NCBI RefSeq assembly: GCF_000173075.1
Contig: NZ_ABVL01000002.1
Location: 186,001 to 250,000, forward strand
DNA: 64,000 bases
Origin: Chthoniobacter flavus Ellin428
GTDB lineage: Bacteria; Verrucomicrobiota; Verrucomicrobiia; Chthoniobacterales; Chthoniobacteraceae
Direction of reading: 5' to 3'
The position numbers and the translations under genes are program-made. Positions 46,806 through 55,900 of the stretch are shown here, piece after piece. Numbering within the stretch: the stretch's first letter is position 1; every line of letters starts with the position of its first letter. The notes under the pieces were generated by a model. It saw only the letters and a list, made by a program, of their open reading frames with translations, made no database searches and had not been told where the DNA came from.

Positions 46806-46878
46806 GCAGACCTGCCGCCGCCGCTCGCTGGCATCATGGGATGTTCGATGTTGGGCGTTGGATGTTGGATGTTCTGCC
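46764..46878. repeat. palindromic aacatcc element, copy B
   Basis: Arms 46764-46805 and 46834-46878 are inverted copies (aacatccaacac... paired with ...gttggatgttct) around a 28-base GC-rich centre. The left arm overlaps the end of the ABC ATPase gene including its stop codon; the right arm ends 51 bases before the DUF1015 start. Confidence 0.85.
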
Positions 46879-46929
46879 ATTTTCCTAGCTTGCCCACCCC
46901 CGCCCGCATCCCTTTTCCTCTTGCCCCTT

Positions 46930-48151
46930 ATGCTCCGCATCAAAGCTTTCCAAGGCCTCCGTCCTACTCCGCCCCTCGTCGCCGAAGTCGCCTGCGTCCC
47001 GTACGACGTCGTCGACCGGGAGGAATCCGCTGCGCTGGCCGCTGGCCATCCGCAGAGCCTGCTGCACGTGGATCGCGCGGAGATCGATCTGCCGCCGGAG
47101 ACCGATCCGTATTCCGCCGCAGTCTATGAAAAGGCGCGGCAAAATTTCCTCGGACTGCAGGACGAAGGCGCGCTGATCCGCGAGACGGAGCCGTGCATCT
47201 ATCTTTACCAGCAGCGCATGGGCAAGCATGTGCAAGTCGGCGTGGCCACCGTGTGCCATATCGAGGATTACGAGAACGACATCATCAAGAAGCACGAAAA
47301 AACGCGTCGCGATAAGGAAGACGATCGCACGCGGCTCATCGGCACCCTGAGTGCGGATACCGGTCCGGTGTTCCTCACCTATCGCGATTCCGCGGCGATC
47401 GATCAGCTCGTGGCCGCCGTGCAAAAGGACGCGCCGCTTTATGATTTCACCGCACCGGATGGCATCCAGCACACCGTATGGCGCGTGCCGGGGGCGAAGG
47501 CTTTCGTCGATGCCTTCGCGCAGGTGCCGGTGTCCTATGTCGCGGATGGCCATCACCGCACGGCCAGCGCCGTCCGGGTGGGCCGCGAACGGCGGGAGGC
47601 GAATCCCGCGCACACGGGCAATGAGGAATACAACTGGTTCCTCGCCGTGCTCTTCCCCGCGAGCCAGCTCCAGATTCTGCCCTACAACCGGGCGGTGAAG
47701 GACCTGAACGGCCATTCCAAGGAAGCGTTCCTCGAAGCCGTCGGCCCGCACCTTCAAGCTCGTGCCGAATGGCTCCCCCACTCCGTTGCGTCCCGGCGAA
47801 GTCCGCATGTATCTCGACCAGCAGTGGTACGATCTCGCCTGGCAGCCGGCGGCTGATGCCGATCCCATTTCGCAACTCGACGTCACCGGCCTGCAGGATC
47901 GCCTGCTCGCGCCGCTGCTCGGCATCGATGACCCGCGCACGAGCAAGCGCATCGACTTCATCGGTGGTATCCGCGGCACGGATGAACTCGTGAAGCTGGT
48001 TGATTCAGGCAAAGCCGCCGTGGCCTTCTCCATGTATCCGACAACCGTCGAGCAACTCATGGCCATCGCCGACGCGAATCAAATCATGCCACCCAAGAGC
48101 ACGTGGTTTGAGCCCAAGCTTCGCTCGGGGCTATTCATCCACACGTTTTAG
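46930..48151 (+). CDS. DUF1015 protein, frameshifted once
   Basis: The ATG at 46930 (MLRIKAFQGLRPTPPLVAEV) starts a DUF1015 protein of about 406 residues. Family marks are PYDVVDREE near the start, HVDRAEIDLP, the TYRD.AAIDQ region, the VSYVADGHHRTASAVRV motif with conserved His, NWFLAVLFP, and the final AFSMYPTTVEQLM...MPPKSTWFEPKLRSGL. Frame is lost near 47752 by one extra C; from 47762 the second block continues to the stop at 48151. Function is unknown, though the family is often near amino-acid metabolism genes and has been proposed as a phosphorylated-residue/serine-linked enzyme. Confidence 0.85.
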
Positions 48152-48164
48152 GCAAGCTGACTTT

Positions 48165-50021
48165 CTACCGCGAAATAATCGGCATTGGCGGCGCTCCTGG
48201 CGCAATAAATACCGTCTCCCGCGTCTGTGGGTTGAAGAGCAGACGTCCATCCGGAAAATCAGTCACATATTTTCCATCGTGGTTGCGATTGAAGCCGTGC
48301 AGCGGGACCGTTTGTGCGTCAAGAATCGCGTCCACTCTGGTCAAGTATTCGGGAATTTTCGCGACCGCTGCCACGTAGAGCCGGCCTTTGCCCACACGGT
48401 AAGCCCGCACCGCGGGTAGCGCGTCTTTCATCGTTTCTTCCTGCGCAACCCAGCCGCTCACCGCACTCGCCTGCCCAGCGGGTGTCTGCCACTTCGGTTC
48501 ACCGCGGGTAATGAGAATTCCACCGGCTTCCAGCCATTTCGAAATCGCCGCGAGCGTCGACTCTGGGAGCACCTTTCCACTCGTGTGGACGAGCACCTTG
48601 TAGTTTTTGAGCAACCCCCACTCGACCATGTTCTCGTCGACCAGATCGTAATCGAAAAACTCCCGCCCCTCGGCGCAGAATTGCCACTGCCCCTCCGGTG
48701 CGGGGCTCATGTCGAGGATCATCTGCGTCGTCGGATACAGCACACCGATATCCACCAGCGATCGTTCCTGCGGCCGTAGGATTCGTTTGTAATCACCGAC
48801 GACATTGGGACGGCGGTGATAGTTCTGGAAGTAGTGGAAGATGAAATTCGCGCCCGCGCTGGCGTCTTCGAAATACTGGCGCAACAATTCCTCCGTGGTG
48901 AGATTTCCGCCTGGCGGCTCCGTGCCGAAACCAATGCCGTAATCGTGGCAGACAGGCGCCATCCGCTTGTAGAACCAATAAGCCCGCGGAATGCGCTCGC
49001 GATTGACGCTGCCGTGGGTCGATCGAACATTGATCGGCTTGAACTCGGCCGCGGCCCGGCAGATCGCCGTGCGATCGCAGGCATCACTCGGCAGGTCGCT
49101 GCCGAACCCAAGAGGAATATCGAGCAAGGTCTCCGGGAAATGCTTCCGAATGACCCGCAACAGCTTCACCATGTTGCGCGTCTGGCTCTCGCGCAGCCAC
49201 GTGATGAAATCCAACCATCGGATGGTCGAGTCGGCGCGATGATCCGGATCGGGAAACTCAATGGCATCCGTCGAAGCAAATTGCGTTTTCCAGGCCGCGT
49301 TCAGTTTCTCCAGGCTCCCGCCATACTTGCTCAACATCCGCTCCCGGAAATCCGCCCGCGCCGCCGGATCACCACACCAATACCCGCGCTTCCAGTTCTC
49401 CGGATCCTGCGGAATACGCTCGGCAAAATTCCCGCCGGGCAGAAATGCCTTGCTGCCCACCGTCAGGCCGACTTCCCCAAAATCCGAGCCCGGATAGCCG
49501 AGCTTGATGATGCCGATCTGGCTTTTGTAGCGCTTCGCCAGTTCAGCATAAAAGTGGTCGAAGGCGACCAGTGTTCCGGGCGCCCACGGTGACAGCATGT
49601 CGACGGAATGCCCGGTCTTCATTTCCACCAAGGGTTGGAAATCCGCGGTTTTCTTGAACCACTCCGGCGCATACATCACCCACGGCAGAACCAGCATCTT
49701 CAGATCCCGCGACTGGCAGAGCGCCAGCATCTCCTCGAGTTCGCGGCCATTCCACTGGTTCTTTTCCGGCTCGAGATAGCGCCAGTAGAGATACGCCTCC
49801 ATATGCGTGATCCCAGGAACCGTTTGCTGGGTGATCGTGCCCCGGTTGTTCGTATTCGTGAACGACGGGATATTCAACCCGCCGTTGATGAACGGAACTT
49901 CGTCAATCATCCGCGCGATCCACGTCGTCACCCACGACTTTTCCGGCTCCGCGGCCCATCCCGTTGCCGCGGTCAGCAATGCGAGCGTGGTCAGCCAACG
50001 GAAGCGCGCGATCCTTGTCAT
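48165..50021 (-). CDS. secreted glycoside hydrolase, GH42-like TIM barrel
   Basis: This 618-residue protein has a signal peptide (LTTLALLTAATGWAAE). The N-terminal two-thirds is TIM-barrel-like: MEAYLYWRYLEPEKNQWNG, then LKMLVLPWVMYAPEW, GIIKLGYPGSDFGEVG and the YGIGFGTEPPGGNLT segment, whose Glu corresponds in place to the nucleophile region of GH42 beta-galactosidases. The C-terminal part (about 460-600) resembles a GATase-like trimerisation domain (YKVLVHTSGKVLPEST...GGILITRGEP), also as in GH42. It likely degrades oligosaccharides outside the cytoplasm. The exact sugar is not known. Confidence 0.75.
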   Translation of the reverse strand: MTRIARFRWLTTLALLTAATGWAAEPEKSWVTTWIARMIDEVPFINGGLNIPSFTNTNNRGTITQQTVPGITHMEAYLYWRYLEPEKNQWNGRELEEMLALCQSRDLKMLVLPWVMYAPEWFKKTADFQPLVEMKTGHSVDMLSPWAPGTLVAFDHFYAELAKRYKSQIGIIKLGYPGSDFGEVGLTVGSKAFLPGGNFAERIPQDPENWKRGYWCGDPAARADFRERMLSKYGGSLEKLNAAWKTQFASTDAIEFPDPDHRADSTIRWLDFITWLRESQTRNMVKLLRVIRKHFPETLLDIPLGFGSDLPSDACDRTAICRAAAEFKPINVRSTHGSVNRERIPRAYWFYKRMAPVCHDYGIGFGTEPPGGNLTTEELLRQYFEDASAGANFIFHYFQNYHRRPNVVGDYKRILRPQERSLVDIGVLYPTTQMILDMSPAPEGQWQFCAEGREFFDYDLVDENMVEWGLLKNYKVLVHTSGKVLPESTLAAISKWLEAGGILITRGEPKWQTPAGQASAVSGWVAQEETMKDALPAVRAYRVGKGRLYVAAVAKIPEYLTRVDAILDAQTVPLHGFNRNHDGKYVTDFPDGRLLFNPQTRETVFIAPGAPPMPIISR

Positions 50022-50057
50022 CTTTATTCGGAAACTCGGTTCAATCCCGATCCGAAC

Positions 50058-50924
50058 TCACTTGATCTGGTCGCACTTCTCCATGCGGACGACGTCGTCA
50101 AACCCATCGCAACGGCCGCGGACATCCACGGTCTGCCCCTTCTGGAGCCGCGCGATGGTATCCCCTTCCCGGTTCAGCATCACGAGCGTGAGCGCGCCAA
50201 ACGCGCCCTTTTCCTCGCGAAAATGAAACTCCGGCGCGGAGAACGCACACACCACCCAACCATTGCCAGTGCTGCCCGAGAGATAGACCTGGTAGGTCTT
50301 CGCATCCGCCGGATCCGGGCGATAGCCGCCCACCACGCCATGCACGATGAACTTCTGGCCCTTGTAGATCTTGTCGGCCCGCGCCCGGTCACCGCCGTAG
50401 GCGAGGAGCAGCGTCTCGACCGGCACCGCCGTGCTGGCGTCGGCCTTGGTCGTCGGCAGATGTGAATTTTGCAGGCGTTCGATGGCCGTGCGGACGTTCA
50501 CCGCTTCATCGAGTTTGCCCGCCATGGTCAGTTGCTTCTTGAACTCGACGAGCCGCGGCATGGTCTCCTGAATGAGTTGCGAGACGAGATCGTGCACCCG
50601 CGTGATCGTCTGCGATTGCAGAGCGCGCAGCGCCTTCGGTTCGGAGACGAGGCTGGCTTCGCTGAGATCCTGCTCCGCGGCCAGGCGCTGGCGCTCGGCC
50701 CGCACCGCCAGCGCGCCCTCGAGGTCGGCGGCCTTTTCCATGTTGATCAGAAGCTCGCCCAACTGATCGTCGTATTTGCCGAAGATATCGCGGCGCACAC
50801 TGGCGATCCGATCCTCGCACTTCTGCGCTTCGGCCTCCGCGGGAGTCAAGGTGACCTGGGCCATGAGGCAGACCTGGCTCAAGAAGAGGATGGAAAGAAT
50901 GGCGAGGAGACGGGAGGGAAACAT
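50058..50924 (-). CDS. secreted coiled-coil protein with C-terminal OB-fold
   Basis: This 288-residue protein has a signal peptide (LLAILSILFLSQVCLMAQ). Residues 30-160 form helices rich in Glu, Ala and Arg, read as coiled coil or helical hairpin. The C-terminal domain (about 180-288) fits the tRNA_anti-like OB-fold found in many secreted proteins: IYKGQKFIVHGVVGG, WVVCAFSAP, then LQKGQTVDVRGRCDGF and a terminal Cys. OB-folds of this kind bind small ligands or oligosaccharides; here location is periplasmic. It lies 36 bases from the glycosidase gene, so co-transcription is possible. Confidence 0.7.
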   Translation of the reverse strand: MFPSRLLAILSILFLSQVCLMAQVTLTPAEAEAQKCEDRIASVRRDIFGKYDDQLGELLINMEKAADLEGALAVRAERQRLAAEQDLSEASLVSEPKALRALQSQTITRVHDLVSQLIQETMPRLVEFKKQLTMAGKLDEAVNVRTAIERLQNSHLPTTKADASTAVPVETLLLAYGGDRARADKIYKGQKFIVHGVVGGYRPDPADAKTYQVYLSGSTGNGWVVCAFSAPEFHFREEKGAFGALTLVMLNREGDTIARLQKGQTVDVRGRCDGFDDVVRMEKCDQIK

Positions 50925-50948
50925 GAGAGGGATTGAACTTGTGCCTGA

Positions 50949-51296
50949 TTATTTTTTGCCAGTCACGACATTGCGCACGCCGTCGGCATAGCCTTCGGCG
51001 AAGCCGCGCTCCCAGCGGTCTGACTGGCCGGCCGCTTGCTGGCGGGCGACGTCGGCGCTCTGCTCGTCGGTCGGGAGGGGATCATGCTTCCTGGCATGCT
51101 CCCTGCCGTAATCGTAGCCGGCTTTGTAGCCGTCTTCGAAGGGGTGCGTTTCGACCGGGGGAGCATGAACGACGGGGTGGCCGTTTTTCATTTCCCCGGC
51201 GGGTGTCTCCGCGCCAGAGTCGGCCGGCTTCTCGCATCCGGCGAGGGTAAAACCGAGGACGATCAGGGAAAGAGTCAAAGGCAGTGCTCGCTTCAT
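50949..51296 (-). CDS. small lipoprotein
   Basis: The ATG at 51296 overlaps the stop of the GYF_2 gene upstream and starts a lipoprotein signal: TLSLIVLGFTLAGC with a clear LAGC lipobox. The mature part is about 95 residues, hydrophilic, with an FEDGYKAGYDYGREHAR repeat-like motif and FAEGYADGVRNVV; the 'GYxxGY' spacing is typical of small outer-membrane-associated lipoproteins. Function unknown. Confidence 0.75.
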   Translation of the reverse strand: MKRALPLTLSLIVLGFTLAGCEKPADSGAETPAGEMKNGHPVVHAPPVETHPFEDGYKAGYDYGREHARKHDPLPTDEQSADVARQQAAGQSDRWERGFAEGYADGVRNVVTGKK

Positions 51297-51850
51297 GGCG
51301 CGGTCTCCTGGGGGGGGCCGCCGTTCCATTCACGGCCCTTCGCGTCGTACTGCATGTAAACGACCCACGTCACCGTGCGCACCTGACCGGTATGCTCCAC
51401 GACTTCTCCCTGCAATCGCACGGCGGCCATCTGCGGCAACTGCAAGTCGACATGGGAGTCTCCGAAATCGCTGAAGTCCACCACGGCGGCCGGCGGCAGC
51501 GCTTCATTGCGCACGATGCCGCGTGCCCGCCAGTAAGCCGCTTGAGCGGTGTATTCATGCTGGCTGGCCTCCCGCCAGCCCATCATGGCAACGGAGCCGA
51601 AGAACTGAATCAGGAAACCGAGCACCAGCAGGAAGCCGAGGATGATGACCCGCTTGAGCCACGGGTTGGCGCGCCGGCGCAGTTTTACGAGGCTCGTCAC
51701 GGGCTGCCACTGCTCGAGCCCTTCACGCCAATAGAGAGTCTCCTCGGCGATCAGGCCGGAATTCAGCAAATGGTCGATCTGCGGAATCGTGTAAGGACCG
51801 CGCTGTTCGCCATGGATGTGCAAATAGAAAATCTCGGGTGAGATCATCAA
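51293..51850 (-). CDS. GYF_2 domain membrane protein (DUF4339)
   Basis: This 185-residue protein begins with a GYF_2 domain: FYLHIHGEQRGPYTIPQIDHLL, with the GPYT core and the late LYWREGLEQWQPV, a proline-peptide-binding type module. A single membrane segment (IILGFLLVLGFLIQFFGSV) and a domain of about 90 residues follow. It overlaps the lipoprotein gene at ATGA. It is one of two GYF_2 genes in this stretch. Confidence 0.8.
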   Translation of the reverse strand: MMISPEIFYLHIHGEQRGPYTIPQIDHLLNSGLIAEETLYWREGLEQWQPVTSLVKLRRRANPWLKRVIILGFLLVLGFLIQFFGSVAMMGWREASQHEYTAQAAYWRARGIVRNEALPPAAVVDFSDFGDSHVDLQLPQMAAVRLQGEVVEHTGQVRTVTWVVYMQYDAKGREWNGGPPQETAP

Positions 51851-52084
51851 ACAAAAAGACCGTTCACTATGAGGGAGAATTTCCGACCGGGCTACCGGAA
51901 ATCGCGTAAGTCGGCAACCCTCTCGTGATTTCGGGCGAAATTTTTACCGCTTTCCGTTGCCCAGCCAGATCCAGCGGACGCCACCGACGGCCCCGTAGCC
52001 TCTTCAGGCCCTCGGCGCCTTTGATGGTGGCCGGCGCATTCGTGGCCTGGCGTTCCGAGGGGCGGAAGCCGGGGTCGATTTAGC

Positions 52085-52882
52085 CTAGTGCTTGCTGAAG
52101 AGCACCGCGGTGAGCCCGATCACGATCAGCAGGAGGATGAAGCCAAGCAATATCCACACGATGATCGAAGTGCGGTAGCGGACGTGCGGCGTCTTCGCAA
52201 TGGCGGCGTGGTATTCGGGCGTGAAGAGCATCGCGCCCTTCTTCGAAAAGACGAGATAGAGGATGTAGGCGTTGATGAGCGTGCCAACGGGAAAGCCGAG
52301 GAGGCCGAGGCCCGAGACGATCCCAACGACAACACGCGACCAAGGACGCAACCGGCGAATGCCTGTGCCGCCGATGAACTCCAAGACCGACATGATGATG
52401 AACACCACGCCGAGAACCAGCCCCGTTGGCTGGCCCTTGCCGCTCAGGACAGTCAATATCTGGGTCAATCCCAGGAGGGCGAGAGCCACGCCGCCGATAT
52501 AGTAGAGCAGGCCGATGGATTTCACCGAGGCCTCGTGCTTGATGTGCGCCTTGCGCAATTCCTCGGCATCGCCGGCGGGAAGGGCCTGGCCTTCGATGAC
52601 GCGCTGCATGACCTGCGGCTTGCAGCCTGCACAATACGTCAGTCCGCTGAGCGTGAAGCTTTCGGCATCGGACACCGTGCGGCCGCAGGCGGCGCAGACG
52701 ACGCTGCCCGCCGCCGTGGGAATGGTGGCCACGGCAACGTCGCGGTGCGGTTGCCAACCAGCCATGCCATCGCGCCACACGAGGGTGTCGCCCCGAACGA
52801 CATTCTGTTGCGAGAGACGCTGAAGCTCCGCGTCATCCACGGGTCCCAGGCGATCTTTTCCGTTCACGTAATACCAGTTCAT
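52085..52882 (-). CDS. GYF_2 domain protein with zinc ribbon and membrane segments
   Basis: The ATG at 52882 (MNWYYVNGKDRLGPVDDAEL) is chosen because it starts at the GYF_2 domain; the longer frame adds an Arg-rich unlikely leader. The domain order in 265 residues is GYF_2 (1-50), a CAACGRTV...YCAGC zinc-ribbon-like pair (about 62-85), then four hydrophobic segments (about 118-255). A similar GYF_2 module with one membrane helix is encoded at 51293. No function can be given; the layout resembles envelope or phage-shock-like adapters. Confidence 0.78.
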   Translation of the reverse strand: MNWYYVNGKDRLGPVDDAELQRLSQQNVVRGDTLVWRDGMAGWQPHRDVAVATIPTAAGSVVCAACGRTVSDAESFTLSGLTYCAGCKPQVMQRVIEGQALPAGDAEELRKAHIKHEASVKSIGLLYYIGGVALALLGLTQILTVLSGKGQPTGLVLGVVFIIMSVLEFIGGTGIRRLRPWSRVVVGIVSGLGLLGFPVGTLINAYILYLVFSKKGAMLFTPEYHAAIAKTPHVRYRTSIIVWILLGFILLLIVIGLTAVLFSKH

Positions 52883-52967
52883 ACTTTGGCTCCAGAACGC
52901 GGGAGAGTTTCGTTCCGCCCGCCGAATAGCAAGCGCTGTTTCGCGCGAGCGGCAAAAGAGTCGGGCT

Positions 52968-55900
52968 TTACTTCGTGAGTTGCGCACTCGGTCCCGGCGG
53001 CAGCGGGACCTGGGTCGGGCTGCGCAGATAGGACACGAGGTCACGGATGTCGTGATCGCTCCATGGTGTGAGCAGTCCCTCGGGCATCATCGAAGTCTCC
53101 AGGGTGTTGATACTCTTGATCTCATCGCGCGGGATGGTGAGCGATTCGTTGGGCATCACGATGCTGACGACTTTCGGATCCTGCTGATTGGCGATGCCGA
53201 CGAGCGTGCGGCCGTCTTTCAACTCCATGACCGTGGTGCGATAAGCGTTCGGGATTTCCGCGTTCGGATCGATGATGTTGTGCAGCAGGTAATCGAGATC
53301 GGCGCGGTTCGAGCCGGTGAGATCGGGGCCGATCTTCCCGCCGCTGCCGAAGAGCGTGTGGCACACGCCGCAAGTCTGGGTGAAGATCGTGCGGCCGTGA
53401 CCGGGATCGGGTGCGGGCAGGTTTTTGTTTTCGATCAGCGCCTTGTATTTGGCCTGCGCGGCGAGTTTGTCCGCAGGAGTCTCGCGCGAGGTGCCCCAGA
53501 CCTTTTCCAGTTCCTGCGTGAGGTCTGGCTGATTCAGGCCGCGGATCTGCCGGGCAATATCCGCGGAGATATCCCTGGCTGAGAGGCGATTGTCGGCGAT
53601 GGCCGTGAGGAGCGCTTTGGCAAAGGTCGCCCGCGAGACCAGCGTGAGCAGGATGTCCCGCTTCTCGGCGACCGGAAGATTCGGATAGATCCCGAGGAGC
53701 GCTTCGGGTGTCTTGGGATCGGCATAGGCGGCGAGCCCACGGATGGCCGGTGCCCGCAGCGCTTCGTCCTTCAAGAGCTCGAACAACACGGGCGGCAGTT
53801 CCTTGTCCTTGACGCCCAATAGCGCGTCGAGCGCGCGGTGGCGGTCGCTTTCGCTGGCGCTCGGATTGACCACAATCTTGCGTGTGGCGTCCAAGGCTCG
53901 CGTGCTGCCGAACGTGAGTGACAAGGCATCGGTAAGCCCGCGCACCTCGGTATTTTTGCTCTGGCTAAATTTCGCCTCGACCGCTGGCCAACCGGCGGGC
54001 AGAGGGACGGTGCGCTGGCCCTTCAGCGCGGCGGTGATGCCATTGAGCACCGCGAGCTGGCGCGATTCCTCATCGAGCTTCGGCAGCAATTCCGCCAGGG
54101 CGCCAAGCGCTTCCGGCGTGCCGATCGTGGCGATACGGCGGGCGGTAAATTCCAGCGTGCGCGGGAGTTTGGATTCCACACCGATCTCCAAGGCGCGATG
54201 CAAATCGGCCGTGGCCATGGGTTCGAGCGCGTACCACGCCATGAGCGGCAGATTGTGGTCCCCGGCGTCTTCGCCGTGCTGATGGATCGCGGCCACGATA
54301 TCCCAGCGCTGCGCGGGCGCGATGCGCTGCGCGGCGCCGTCGAGAGAGAGACGGACGATCGGCGAGGGATCCTTGTGCGCGAGATCGCCAAAGGCCTGCA
54401 CGATCTTGTCCGAAGGCTGGCCCTTCTCGCAGGCGAGCTGAATCGCCCACGAGCGAACGTATTGATCCTCGCTCTTGAGCAGCTTGAGCGTGTCCTCGTC
54501 CTTCAATCCATCGACGACGTGCAACGCCCAAAGCAACCGGAGTTGTCCCTCGGTGCTGGAGACGCCGTGATACCCGCCCTTCAGCTTCATGACCAGCATC
54601 TTGCCGTCGAGTCCGAGCAGATCGCGCAGTTTTTGGCGGGCCGCCGGGGTGAGCTTTCCAGCTGCGGCGCGCTCCTCGAGAATGCGCCGCGCGTGACGGC
54701 TCATCCATTCGTGGTCGTCGAGCAATGCCATCACCAGCTCGTCGTCGGTCTTCTTCTTCATGTCCACCTTGGTCGTTTTCGTATCGCCATAGGTGATCTT
54801 GAAGATGCGGCCGTTGCTGCGGTCGTGGACGTCGGGGTTGGCGTTATGGCACTGCTGTTTGTCGTACCAGTCGATCATGAAGCAGGAGCCGTCCTGGTCG
54901 TACTGCAGGTTCACGATCTGCGACCACGAGTCATTGAAGAGGATGAAGTCCGGCGCGTGATGGCCGATGTAGCCGCTGCCGCTTTTCTCCAGCGTATCCT
55001 CGTTGATGCGCGCACCGTGAATGTTGTTCATGAACGTCTGGCCGTAGTATTTTTCCGGCCAGCTTCCGCCCTGGTAGACCATCATCCCGGCGTGAGCGTG
55101 TCCGCCACCCGCGGCGTCACTTTTGCCGTTGCCGGCGTGCGGCGTCTTGCTCGCGTAATGCACGTGATCGGCGATGGTCTTGATATCGTCGTAGAGGTTC
55201 GGGTTGAAGTGCTGGCCGGCCTGTCGCATGAAGTGGCCGCCCGGGAAAAGATTCCACAAATGCGGGATGACGCAGGCCTCGGTGATGCAATGGCCGTACT
55301 GGTTGAAATCGATGCCCCACGGATTGCTCGTCCCCTCAGCGAAGACCTCGAACTGATGCCGCACCGGATGATAACGCCACACGCCTGCGTTGATGCGCGT
55401 GCGGTCATTCTCTTCGGTGCCCGGCTTGCCCACCACGCTCTGCGTGAAGACGCCGTGGCAGCCATACAACCAGCCATCAGGGCCCCAGTTGAAGGTATTG
55501 AGCGTCTCGTGGGTGTCGCCGTAGCCCCAGCCGTCGAGCAGGATTTGCGGGGGACCAGCCGCCTTCGGCGTGTCGCCATCCTGCAGCGGGATATACATGA
55601 AATACGGCGAGGCACCGACCCAGACGCCGCCAAAGCCAACTTCGAGCCCGCTGACCAGGTTGAGCCCCTCGGCGAAGACCGTGCGTTTGTCGAACTTGCC
55701 GTCCCCGTTTGTGTCCTCGAAGCACAGGATGCGGTCGTGGCCGCCGAAAATGTCTTTGAGCTGCGTCTCGGTCGGCTTGGTGCGATCGGTGCCCGGTGCG
55801 TGATCATCCTTCGGCGGCGTGCCGATACGGCGCGGATAGGTGTAGCCTTCCGCAACCCAGATGCGGCCGCGGTCATCGATGGCAAAGGCGATCGGTTGCA

